48,743 bases of DNA from Acidimicrobiaceae bacterium (lineage in GTDB: Bacteria; Actinomycetota; Acidimicrobiia; Acidimicrobiales; RAAP-2). Each line of letters starts with the position of its first letter. Position 1 is the first letter of the stretch. Under the pieces are notes generated by a model, which was not told the DNA's origin, searched no databases, and saw only the letters and a program-made list of their open reading frames with translations. Position numbers and translations under genes: made by a program. Location of the stretch: contig DAHUZE010000022.1 in NCBI GenBank assembly GCA_027306755.1, positions 1 to 48,743 of the forward strand. The letters are read 5' to 3'. Positions 1 through 7,792 of this stretch are shown piece by piece.

Positions 1-1
1 G

Positions 2-259
2 GCGTTCTCCTTCTATCTCGACCATTTCGGGCACGAGTCCCGCACCTACGGGGCGCTGGCCGGCGTGGCGGTCACCTTGCTATGGCTCTTCCTGACCTCC
101 GTGGTGCTCCTCTTCGGCGCCGAGCTCAACCGCGAGCTCGAGCGAATGGGGGAGCGGGCGGCAGCCGCCCTTCCGCAGGCCGCCGCCCGGCCGGCTAACG
201 CTCCCGCTCCGGGTGATGCTCCCGCTCCGGGGATCAGGGCGCCAAGACCGCCTCGATGA
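2..259 (+). CDS. YihY/BrkB-family membrane protein, C-terminal fragment
   Basis: The frame is open from the window edge, so the start lies upstream. The visible 85 residues hold a last transmembrane helix (GVAVTLLWLFLTSVVLLFGAEL) followed by the charged NRELER segment, which is the typical end of the YihY/BrkB (UPF0761) family of inner-membrane proteins. After it comes a Pro/Ala-rich tail of about 40 residues with repeated PAPG units, probably a disordered cytoplasmic extension. The role of the family is unsettled; older RNase BN and serum-resistance labels are not reliable. The gene converges on the leftward TPP-enzyme gene, and the two stop regions overlap by 26 nt. Confidence 0.8.
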   Translation, partial: AFSFYLDHFGHESRTYGALAGVAVTLLWLFLTSVVLLFGAELNRELERMGERAAAALPQAAARPANAPAPGDAPAPGIRAPRPPR

Positions 260-1805
260 GCGATGGCCCTTCGGTGCGCAGCGAGCGGTCGAGGAGCTCG
301 ACCAACTCGTCGGCGGTGTGGGCGCGGGCGGCCGGCACGCCCATCCCGGTGGCCAGGTCCACGAAGTCCAACGCCGGCCGGTGGAGGTCCAGCATGGCGC
401 CGGCGCGCTCGCCCTCCCCGCTGGCCCCCACCCGGGCCAGCTCGAACTGCAAGATGGCGTACGAGCGGTTGGCCAGCACGATGGTCGTGACGTCCAGTCC
501 CTCGCGGGCCTGGGTCCATAGCGCCTGGATCGTGTACATGGCGCTGCCGTCGGCCTCCAAGCAGAGGACCGGGCGGTCCGGGGCTGCCACGGCAGCACCG
601 GTGGCGACCGGCAGCCCCTGGCCGATGGAGCCCCCGGCGAGGGCCAGCCAGTCGTGACGGGGGCCCCCGGCGGTGGCCGCAGGGACCGATAGGCCGCTGG
701 TGATCGATTCGTCCACCACGATCGCCCCTTCGGGCAGGAGGTGGCCCACGGCCGCCGCCATCGTCTCGGTCGTGAGCGCTCCCGTTGGCCGGTCGGGTCG
801 CGACCGCGCTGCAGCGAGGTAGCCCACCCCACCCGGTCCCCCGACCCCACCCGGTCCCGCCACCGCCTCGGCAAGCTGCTCGAGGGCCACGACCACGTCT
901 TGGCCCGGGCTGCCCAGCATCTCCACGGCACAGCCGGGCGGCACCAGGTCGCTCGGCGTGCCGGGATAGGCGAAGAACGACACCGGTGACCGGGAGCCGG
1001 CCAGCACCAGGACCCGGGTCCCCTCCAGCTGCGCCATGGCCATCTCCCCGTAATAGGCCAGCTTCTCCGGGTCCGGCAGCCCCCCGCCACGAGCGTGGAC
1101 CGTGGGGAACGTCTCGCACAGGAGCTTGGCCCCGGTGGCGGCGGCCGCCCGGCTCGCCGCCCGGAGCCCGCGCTCGCTCATGGCGGCTCCCCCTACGAGC
1201 AGCGCCACCGGTGGCTCCTGACGAAGCAGCTTTGCGACGTGCTCCACCGTCTCGGGTGCGACCCGGGGGAGCGGTGCGCGGGGCGGCGCAGCCGCCACGA
1301 CACCGCCGGCGTTCCACGACACGTCGGCCGGCACGATGAGGGTGGCGATCTGGCCGGGCGGCCCGTAGCTGGCGGCCACGGCGTCGGCGGCGTCGGCGCC
1401 CGCGTCCTCGGCGCGGTTGGCGGTCCGCTGCCACGCCGAGGACGTCCGGGCCATGCCCCAGAGGTCCGACTGGAGACGGGCGTCGAAGCGCTGGTGGTAC
1501 GTGGCGTGGTCCCCGACCACGTTGACGAGCGGGACCTGGGCCCGCCGGGCGTTGTGGAGGTTCGCCATCCCGTTGGCGAACCCCGGACCGAGGTGGAGCA
1601 GCGTGGCTGCGGGACGTCCGGCGATGCGGGCGAAGCCATCGGCGGCGCCCGTGGCCACACCCTCGAACAGGGTGGGGACGGATCGCATGGCCGGCACCTG
1701 GTCCAGGGCGGCCACGAAGTGCATCTCGGACGTCCCGGGGTTGGCGAAGCAGGTATCCACCCCGGAGGCGCACAGCGACCGGAGCAACGCCTCGGCGCCG
1801 TTCAC
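234..1805 (-). CDS. Thiamine-diphosphate enzyme, acetolactate synthase large-subunit-like (IlvX type)
   Basis: A 523-aa protein with the three-part layout of TPP decarboxylases and synthases: an N-terminal pyrimidine-binding domain with the catalytic Glu in NPGTSEMHF (Glu27), a central domain, and a C-terminal pyrophosphate-binding domain. In the metal/TPP motif the usual GDGS reads ADGS (EADGSAMYTIQAL), with the downstream Asn in ANRSYAIL. Length and sequence flavour resemble mycobacterial IlvX rather than catalytic IlvB, which is longer and keeps GDG. The substrate is unknown; a 2-keto acid is likely. The GTG start overlaps the stop of the upstream FAD oxidase by 4 nt (GTGA), so the two are probably translationally coupled. 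Beside a 2-hydroxyacid oxidase, a linked hydroxyacid/ketoacid catabolic step is a reasonable inference. Confidence 0.8.
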   Translation of the reverse strand: MNGAEALLRSLCASGVDTCFANPGTSEMHFVAALDQVPAMRSVPTLFEGVATGAADGFARIAGRPAATLLHLGPGFANGMANLHNARRAQVPLVNVVGDHATYHQRFDARLQSDLWGMARTSSAWQRTANRAEDAGADAADAVAASYGPPGQIATLIVPADVSWNAGGVVAAAPPRAPLPRVAPETVEHVAKLLRQEPPVALLVGGAAMSERGLRAASRAAAATGAKLLCETFPTVHARGGGLPDPEKLAYYGEMAMAQLEGTRVLVLAGSRSPVSFFAYPGTPSDLVPPGCAVEMLGSPGQDVVVALEQLAEAVAGPGGVGGPGGVGYLAAARSRPDRPTGALTTETMAAAVGHLLPEGAIVVDESITSGLSVPAATAGGPRHDWLALAGGSIGQGLPVATGAAVAAPDRPVLCLEADGSAMYTIQALWTQAREGLDVTTIVLANRSYAILQFELARVGASGEGERAGAMLDLHRPALDFVDLATGMGVPAARAHTADELVELLDRSLRTEGPSLIEAVLAP

Positions 1806-3262
1806 CGGGTCACCGCTTCAGGTCCGCTGTGGGTGCCGTCCCCGCTACTGGCACCCTCGCTGGTGCCGGCGTCCCCGCTGCCGGCGCCCCCGCTGAAGAT
1901 ACGCCCCGGGCCGAGGATGTCGTGGGGGTCGAACGCCGCTTTGATCCGCCGCATGAGAGCCACCTTTGCCGGGTCTTCGAGGTCGAGGAAGTATTCGCGC
2001 TTGTCCACGCCGATGCCGTGTTCCCCCGACACCGCGCCGCCCGCGTCCCTGGCGGCCTCGAACACGGCGCGCAGGAACGCGCGCCGCCGGTGCGGGTCCG
2101 CCAGGAACACCGAGAGGTGGACGTTCCCGTCGCCAACGTGCCCGCACCCCGACACCAGGGCCCCGTGCTCGGCGGCCAGCGTCGCCGTCCGCGCCAGGTA
2201 CGCGGGGAGAGCGCCTCGTGGGACCACCGTGTCGACGATGTCGTCGGCTCCGGCGGCGCGGGAGACGAAGAAGGCGCGCTCGCGCGCCGTCACGAGCGCC
2301 CCTCCGGCCGCCGGTGGGAGGATGTACACGTCCAGCGCGCCGAGCGTGGCGACAAGCGACGCAGCCGCCTCGGCGTCGGCATCGACCCGGCCGGGATCGG
2401 ACCCTTCCAGGACCAGCACGAGGTAGGCGGTCGCCCCGGACCGCACCGTGGCCGGCACGCCCAGATCCAGGCCGGCAGCGCGGGTGATGCCTTCCATGGC
2501 CAGCGCGTCCAGGTACTCCAGGATCAGCGGCGTGGCACCGCTTGCGAGGACCGGCCCAACCGCTCCCGCCACCGCCTCCAGGGTGTCGAAGGGAGCCAGC
2601 AGCGTGGCCGTATGCGCCATCCGGGGCACCAACTTGACGGTGACGCCGGTCACCAGGGCCAGGGTGCCTTCGCTGCCGATCACCAGCTGGGTGAGATCGT
2701 ATCCAGACGAGGATTTCACGTACTTCCCCCCGGACTGCAGCACCTGGCCGCCAGGAAGCACGAGCTCCAAGCCGAGAACGTTGTGCCGGGTGACGCCGTA
2801 GCGGACGGCGCGCATGCCCCCCGCGTTGGTGGCCACGTTTCCTCCCAGCGACCCTCCCATCTCGCCGGGGTACACGGCGTAGACGAGGCCGCTCGGCTGC
2901 AGCGCCTCGTCCAGCTGGGTCAGCGTGACGCCAGGCTCCACCACCGCGGCGTGGTTGGCGGTGTCGATCTCCAGGATCCGGTTCATGCGGTCGAAGGCGA
3001 CCACGATCCCGTCGGGCACCGGTCGGGAGGCACCGGAGAGGCCCGTCCCGCTCCCGCGGGCGACCACCGGCACCCGGCATTCGTCGGCCACGGCCAGGAT
3101 GCGGCTCACCTCTGCGGTGCAGGCGGGCCGGACGACCGCCAGGGGGGTCGCCGGGTGGCCGGTGAGCGCCTCGTCGTGGGTGTCGTCCGGCGCGATCGCT
3201 GCACCTGCCGATACGTTGAGCGCGCCGACGATGGATGCCAGCTGCTCCACCAGGCCGGTCAC
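1802..3262 (-). CDS. FAD-linked 2-hydroxyacid oxidase, GlcD/D-lactate dehydrogenase-like
   Basis: The 486-aa product has the FAD_binding_4 (VAO-type) domain, with the substrate-list segment VARGSGTGLSG and the nucleotide-binding stretch PGEMGGSLGGNVATNAGG. It then has the C-terminal oxidase domain with GHVGDGNVHLSVF and SGEHGIGVDK, both diagnostic of glycolate oxidase GlcD and D-lactate dehydrogenase (cytochrome). Substrates are 2-hydroxyacids, oxidised to 2-ketoacids. The frame stays open upstream into the helicase gene, but the GTG at 3262 gives the normal family length and a GTGA overlap with the helicase stop, so I start there. The last 25 residues are a Gly/Ser-rich extension. No iron-sulfur partner (GlcF) is adjacent, so the electron acceptor is unclear. 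Confidence 0.88.
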   Translation of the reverse strand: MTGLVEQLASIVGALNVSAGAAIAPDDTHDEALTGHPATPLAVVRPACTAEVSRILAVADECRVPVVARGSGTGLSGASRPVPDGIVVAFDRMNRILEIDTANHAAVVEPGVTLTQLDEALQPSGLVYAVYPGEMGGSLGGNVATNAGGMRAVRYGVTRHNVLGLELVLPGGQVLQSGGKYVKSSSGYDLTQLVIGSEGTLALVTGVTVKLVPRMAHTATLLAPFDTLEAVAGAVGPVLASGATPLILEYLDALAMEGITRAAGLDLGVPATVRSGATAYLVLVLEGSDPGRVDADAEAAASLVATLGALDVYILPPAAGGALVTARERAFFVSRAAGADDIVDTVVPRGALPAYLARTATLAAEHGALVSGCGHVGDGNVHLSVFLADPHRRRAFLRAVFEAARDAGGAVSGEHGIGVDKREYFLDLEDPAKVALMRRIKAAFDPHDILGPGRIFSGGAGSGDAGTSEGASSGDGTHSGPEAVTR

Positions 3263-5133
3263 CGGGGGGCCGAGCCGCTGTCGTGTGCCGCGGGGAGGAG
3301 CTGGCGGATGCGGGCCAGGTGTTCTGACGCCTGCTCCGGCGAGGACGCGGCTGCGCTCCGCTCGAGAGCCTCGACGGCCTGGCGCAGCGGTGCGAGCCAC
3401 GGGCACGGGGCGCGCGGTGCGTCGCCCCGGGCTGCTGCCGCCTCGTCTTGGTGGAGGGCCCAGGTGCACACGAGCTCGTTCTCGGCCCGCGTGAGCGCCA
3501 CGTAGAGGAGGCGCCGCTCCTCCGCCTTCGCCGCCTTGGTCCTCGCCGTCGCAAGCGGGACGCTGCCCTCCACCAGACCGGTCACCACCACGACGGACCA
3601 CTCGAGCCCCTTGGCCCGGTGGAAGGTGCTGAGGGCCACGCGGTCCCCGCCCTCACCCCCGTCCTGGTCCCCGCCGTCACCGCGGTGCGGGCTCCCGACC
3701 GGCCTGCTGAAGGCGGCGGCGCCGGCGTCGTCCATCCCGGCGTCGTCCATCCCGGCGTCGTCCGCGCCGGCGTCGTCCGGGCCGGGTTCCCCCCTGGCGT
3801 GGTCGAGCTCTGGCGTGCCCGTGAGTGTGCCGTCGCCCCGGCGTCCTCCTGGGACCGCGCGTCCCTCCCGGGGCACGTCGCTGGCCGGGCCGAGATCGCC
3901 CCCGGCGAGCCTGAACGGGACCCCTTCGGCTTCAAGGGCGCCGGCGAACCGCCGCAGCTGGGCATTGGTGCGGGCCAGGACCGCGATCGATGACCAGCGC
4001 CGGCCGGGTCGGTGGGCAAGCCACACCCGGCGGGCCACCCAAGTCGCCTCGTCCCCGTCGGTGGCCAGGCACGCCACCTGCGGCACGGTCCCGTCGGGCC
4101 GGGTGCTGGTGGGCGCAGCGGACCCATCGCGACCCTCCAGCACCGCGGCGGCCGCGGCAACCACCTGGGGCGTGGACCGGTGGTTGGCGTCCAGACGGAC
4201 GACCCGCGTGCCGGCGAATTGCTCGGTCACCCGGTGGAGGAGCCCGGGATCGGCCCCGTTCCAGCCGTAGACGGACTGGTTGGGGTCCCCGACCACGAAG
4301 AGGTCGGGATCTTGCCCGACCAGCTGGCGCAGGAAGCGGTACTGGGCCTCGTTCATGTCCTGGCCCTCGTCCACGAAGAGGTGCCGGTGCCACCAGCGGG
4401 CCGCGCCGGCGAACTCCTGGTCGTGCTCGAGCAACTGGCCGCAGGTCACCAGCAGATCGTCGAGGTCCAGCACTCCACGCCGGTGCCGCGCCGCCTCGTA
4501 GCGTCCGTAGAGTGCGGCGATCCGTGCCGGTGGCATGCCCGTCCGCCGGCCCGCCGAACGCGCCGCATCCTCGTAGTCCTCGGGAGCCAGGAGGCGGGCC
4601 TTCGCCCAGCCGATCTCGGCGTCCAGGACGGACGCAGCCTTCGCCCTGCCCCGTCCGGCCGGCCCGGCGTCCCGGCCGTGGGCGCCATGGCGCCGGGGGT
4701 TCGGGGTTAGCCGCGCCGGGCGCTCGTTGTCGGCGTCGATCATGGACGCCAGCGCCGCTCGTCGGTCGGCCACGATCGGGGCCGGCTCGCCCCGGTCTGC
4801 CCGGTGCCGTCGCAGGAGCCGGAGGGCCGTCCGATGGAAGGTGCCGGCCGTGACGCCGCCTGCGCCCAGCGCCCACAGGCGCGAGCGGAGCTCATCGGCC
4901 GCCTTGCGGCTGAACGTGCACACCAGGACGTGGCTGGGATGCGCCGACCCGTCCTCGATGCGCCTGGCCACCCGCAGCGTGAGCACCCGCGTCTTCCCGG
5001 CCCCGGCTCCTGCCAGGACGCAGACCACTGGCTCGTCCGCCGTCACTGCTTCGCGCTGGTCGGCTTGGAGCCGGCCGAGCAGGGAGGCGACGGCTTCGGG
5101 CTGCGGGGCGGAGCCGGGCGGGAAGGGGGACAT
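3259..5133 (-). CDS. UvrD/Rep-family superfamily 1 DNA helicase
   Basis: A 624-aa 3'-5' helicase with the SF1A motifs in order: Walker A AGAGAGKT (residues 41-48), motif Ia TFSRKAADEL, motif II VDEGQD, motif III GDPNQSVYGWNGA, motif IV DANHRSTPQVV, motif V STFHRAKGLEWSVVVV and motif VI EERRLLYVALTRA. The 2B region between motifs IV and V is short and is largely replaced by an acidic tandem repeat of DDAG-A/M units. There is no C-terminal HRDC domain, which actinobacterial UvrD2 usually has. It should unwind DNA in repair or replication restart. The ATG at 5133 lies 8 nt after a TANNNT box (5142-5147), so a leaderless mRNA is likely. It is the first gene of a coupled three-gene leftward run whose other members are metabolic. 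Confidence 0.9.
   Translation of the reverse strand: MSPFPPGSAPQPEAVASLLGRLQADQREAVTADEPVVCVLAGAGAGKTRVLTLRVARRIEDGSAHPSHVLVCTFSRKAADELRSRLWALGAGGVTAGTFHRTALRLLRRHRADRGEPAPIVADRRAALASMIDADNERPARLTPNPRRHGAHGRDAGPAGRGRAKAASVLDAEIGWAKARLLAPEDYEDAARSAGRRTGMPPARIAALYGRYEAARHRRGVLDLDDLLVTCGQLLEHDQEFAGAARWWHRHLFVDEGQDMNEAQYRFLRQLVGQDPDLFVVGDPNQSVYGWNGADPGLLHRVTEQFAGTRVVRLDANHRSTPQVVAAAAAVLEGRDGSAAPTSTRPDGTVPQVACLATDGDEATWVARRVWLAHRPGRRWSSIAVLARTNAQLRRFAGALEAEGVPFRLAGGDLGPASDVPREGRAVPGGRRGDGTLTGTPELDHARGEPGPDDAGADDAGMDDAGMDDAGAAAFSRPVGSPHRGDGGDQDGGEGGDRVALSTFHRAKGLEWSVVVVTGLVEGSVPLATARTKAAKAEERRLLYVALTRAENELVCTWALHQDEAAAARGDAPRAPCPWLAPLRQAVEALERSAAASSPEQASEHLARIRQLLPAAHDSGSAPR
3721..3780. repeat. Four tandem 15-nt units inside the helicase gene
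   Basis: Four consecutive 15-nt units that differ at only a few bases (consensus c/gccggcgtcgtccat). Read on the minus strand they encode the DDAG-A/M repeat in the helicase 2B/linker region. The unit is a multiple of three, so copy-number change would keep the frame. Confidence 0.9.
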
Positions 5134-5141
5134 CCGGTCCC

Positions 5142-5147
5142 ACGCTA
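5142..5147 (-). promoter_or_regulatory. -10 box for the helicase operon
   Basis: TAGCGT on the minus strand, ending 8 nt before the ATG at 5133, fits the actinobacterial TANNNT -10 with transcription starting at or just before the start codon. No -35 was identified. Confidence 0.4.
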
Positions 5148-5332
5148 TCGACCGGTCACCCCATCACGCCGGCCCGCGCCCGGTCGGTATCGTGGCTCGT
5201 CCGGACCGCCCGCGCCCGCATCCAGGAGACATCGCCAGCAGATGCCCACGACCGCCCAGCACACGCACACGAGGCACGGGCGGAAGCCGCGCGGTCGCGG
5301 CTTCGCGACGGCCGTGCCGGGAAGGTAGCGGC

Positions 5333-6157
5333 GTGCTGCAGGCGTTCGCGGGCGGCCGCATCTTCGGCAGCCGCACCGGCCAGGGCGCGCCGGCGGTCGT
5401 GGCCCTCCACGGCTGGGCCCGCACCCACCGCGATTTCGGCCCCACGCTGGGTGCGCCGGGAACGGCCAGGACCCCGGCGGTCGGGACCGACGCCCTGGCG
5501 GCCGGGCCAGCCACCCCGGCGCAGGGACACCTGTCTCCTCTCGACGCTCTGGCGCTGGACCTCCCCGGCTTCGGGGCCACGCCCGCCCCCCCGCAGGCCT
5601 GGGGATCGGAGCAGTACGCGGAGGCAGTCTCCGCGGTGCTCGAGGACCTCGACGGTCCTACGGTGGTGGTCGGGCACTCCTTCGGCGGACGGGTGGCGGT
5701 GCATCTGGCAGCTCGCCACCCAGACCAGGTCCGCGCCCTGGTGCTGACGGGCGTGCCCCTCATTCGGGCCACTGCGCCCCACCGGCCGGCGCCGGGCTAC
5801 CGAGTCATCCGGACCCTCCATAGGGTGGGAGTCGTGGGAGAGGCCCGCATGGAGGCGGCACGGTCCCGCTACGGCTCGGCGGACTTCCGGGCTGCCCAGG
5901 GCATCATGCGCCAGGTGCTCAGTCGAGTGGTTGCCGAGTCCTACGAGGCCCAGCTAGACGCCGTCACCTGCCCGGCCACGCTCGTGTGGGGCGACGACGA
6001 CCCCACAGCGCCGCTGGCCGTGGCCGAAGCCGCCTTGGCCCGCCTGCGGGCCGGCGCGCCCGCGTCCGAGCTGATCGTGTGCCCGGGCGCCGGCCACCTC
6101 CTGCCCCTGACGGCGCCGGGCGCCCTTCGCCGGGCGATCCAGCGGCATCTGCCGTGA
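5333..6157 (+). CDS. Alpha/beta-fold hydrolase
   Basis: The 274-aa product has the alpha/beta hydrolase signatures: oxyanion segment LHGWARTHRDF, nucleophile elbow GHSFGG, the acid in WGDDDPTA and the catalytic His in GAGHLLPL. A roughly 25-residue insert, rich in Ala/Pro/Gly, sits between the first strands where a Trp-rich or cap element is more usual. The GTG at 5333 follows a gggaagg ribosome-binding site and gives a standard length; the frame is open further upstream but reads as non-coding there. The stop overlaps the GTG of the Mur-ligase gene (GTGA), so an esterase or lipase-like activity linked to envelope building is possible. The substrate cannot be read from sequence. Confidence 0.85.
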   Translation: MLQAFAGGRIFGSRTGQGAPAVVALHGWARTHRDFGPTLGAPGTARTPAVGTDALAAGPATPAQGHLSPLDALALDLPGFGATPAPPQAWGSEQYAEAVSAVLEDLDGPTVVVGHSFGGRVAVHLAARHPDQVRALVLTGVPLIRATAPHRPAPGYRVIRTLHRVGVVGEARMEAARSRYGSADFRAAQGIMRQVLSRVVAESYEAQLDAVTCPATLVWGDDDPTAPLAVAEAALARLRAGAPASELIVCPGAGHLLPLTAPGALRRAIQRHLP

Positions 6158-7740
6158 CCGTCGGCTCGGGGGGCGGGACCGCGGTCGTGGCCGCCCTAGC
6201 GCACGGCGGCACCGCGCCAGTGTGGGTGGCGGTGGCCGCATCGGTGCTGGCGTTGGTGCCGGCGGGAGCCCGGTGGCTGCGGGTGGCCCAGCGCGAGCAC
6301 TACATCGCAGACTCGTGCAGCCGGTTCGCCCTGCGCTGGTGGACCAGCGAGCCGGCCAACCTGGCCCTGGCCGCCCTGGCGATCGCCGGCGTAGTACTGA
6401 GCGGGCTGTGGCCCCTCGTCGCGCTGGCGCCGGTGGCAGTTGCCGTCGTGGGCCCGGTGCACTTGTCGATCCGGGGCCGTACCTCGGCCCTGGTGTGGAC
6501 GCGCCGGCTGCGGCTGCTGGCGGCGGTCTGGGTGCTGCTCCAGGGCGTTGTGGTGGGGGTGGGCGCGGTGATCGGCGCCCCTGCCCCGTTCGCTGCCGCC
6601 GGCCTGGTCGCCGCGCCGGCGGTCCTGGACATGGCACTGCTCCTCACCTGGCCATTGGAACGCCGGCTCACGCAGCCGTTCGTCACCACGGCCGCCGACC
6701 GCCTGCTCCGTGTGGCGCCGACGGTGGTGGCCATCACCGGCTCCTACGGCAAGACCTCCACCAAGAACCACGTCGCCCACCTGGTATCGGGGTCAATGAC
6801 GGTTGTCGCCAGCCCCGCCTCGTTCAACAACCGCGGCGGGCTGGCCCGGGCTGTCAACGAGCACCTGGTCGAAGGCACCGAGGTGTTCGTGGCCGAGATG
6901 GGGACCTACGGGCCGGGGGAGATCCGGGCGCTCTGCAGCTGGTGCCCGCCCACGATCGCCGTCCTGACCGCCATCGGGCCGGTCCACCTGGAGCGGTTCG
7001 GCACCGAGGAGGCCATCGTCACGGCCAAGGCGGAGATCACCGAGCGGGCATCGGTGGTCATCGTGAACGCGGACGATCCCCGGCTGGACGCTCTGGCGCA
7101 TTCGATCGAGACGGCGGGCGTGGCGACCGTCGTGCGCTGCTCGAGCAGCGACGAGGCGGCGGACGTGTGCGTGCGGGCGGAGGACGCCACGGCCACCCTC
7201 GTGGTGGGAGGCGATCGCGTGAGCGGCGAGCTTTCCCTGGAGCCGGGGGTGCAGCCCGGGAACGTCGCCTGCGCAGTGGCCGCCGCCCTCCGGCTGGGCG
7301 TGCCGGTGGAGGCTGTCGTGCGGCGCATCCCGACGATCCCGCCCGTGGCCAACCGGCTGACTGCCGCCACCGCAGCGTCGGGGGTCTATGTCGTAGACGA
7401 CACCTTCAACTCGAACCCGGCAGGCTCCCGGGCTGCCCTGGCGCTCCTGGCGGGGGCGCCGGGTGCGGGGCGGCGCGTGGTGGTGACTCCGGGCATGGTC
7501 GAGCTCGGCCCGCGCCAGGTTCCCGAGAACGAAGCGTTCGCCAGGGCCGCTGCCGACGTGGCATCGGACCTCGTGGTGGTGGGCCGGACCAACCGGCAAG
7601 CGCTGGTTGCCGGAGCTGCGGGGCGCATGCCGGTGACCACCGTAGGGACGAGACCCGAGGCTGTGGCATGGGTTCGAGCCCACCTCGGCCCGGGCGACGC
7701 CGTCCTCTACGAGAACGATCTGCCCGACCACTACCCTTAG
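6154..7740 (+). CDS. Membrane-anchored Mur ligase (MurF-like)
   Basis: A 528-aa protein. Residues about 5-180 form several hydrophobic helices, an extension absent from soluble MurF. From about residue 190 comes a Mur ligase core: P-loop ITGSYGKTSTK (Lys200), FNNRGG substrate loop, the EMGTYGPGEI segment, a probable carbamylated Lys in TAKAEI (Lys292), and the C-terminal-domain motif VDDTFNSNPAG typical of MurF. MurF adds a D-Ala-D-Ala-type dipeptide to UDP-MurNAc-tripeptide. The next gene is a D-Ala-D-Ala-ligase-like enzyme, which would make such a dipeptide, so the pair is biochemically coherent. The membrane part suggests it acts on a lipid-linked or membrane-held substrate (inference). 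The start is fixed by the GTGA overlap with the hydrolase. Confidence 0.85.
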   Translation: MTVGSGGGTAVVAALAHGGTAPVWVAVAASVLALVPAGARWLRVAQREHYIADSCSRFALRWWTSEPANLALAALAIAGVVLSGLWPLVALAPVAVAVVGPVHLSIRGRTSALVWTRRLRLLAAVWVLLQGVVVGVGAVIGAPAPFAAAGLVAAPAVLDMALLLTWPLERRLTQPFVTTAADRLLRVAPTVVAITGSYGKTSTKNHVAHLVSGSMTVVASPASFNNRGGLARAVNEHLVEGTEVFVAEMGTYGPGEIRALCSWCPPTIAVLTAIGPVHLERFGTEEAIVTAKAEITERASVVIVNADDPRLDALAHSIETAGVATVVRCSSSDEAADVCVRAEDATATLVVGGDRVSGELSLEPGVQPGNVACAVAAALRLGVPVEAVVRRIPTIPPVANRLTAATAASGVYVVDDTFNSNPAGSRAALALLAGAPGAGRRVVVTPGMVELGPRQVPENEAFARAAADVASDLVVVGRTNRQALVAGAAGRMPVTTVGTRPEAVAWVRAHLGPGDAVLYENDLPDHYP

Positions 7741-7792
7741 CCGCTACGGGCCGGGGACCTTTCCCGGTGCCCGCGAGACGAGGAGGAGCCCT

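Noticed and set aside
46-1773. Long minus-strand open frame of 575 codons overlapping the TPP enzyme
   Set aside because: Arg/Gly/Pro-rich composition with no motif; it is an out-of-frame shadow of the TPP-enzyme gene, which shows clear family motifs.
1829-3554. Long open frames on both strands over the GlcD-like gene
   Set aside because: High GC leaves few stop codons in wrong frames; neither has a recognisable domain and both lie fully over a clear gene.
4727-5332. Upstream extension of the alpha/beta hydrolase frame
   Set aside because: It runs antisense over the helicase gene and lacks hydrolase sequence; GTG 5333 with its ribosome-binding site gives the normal length.
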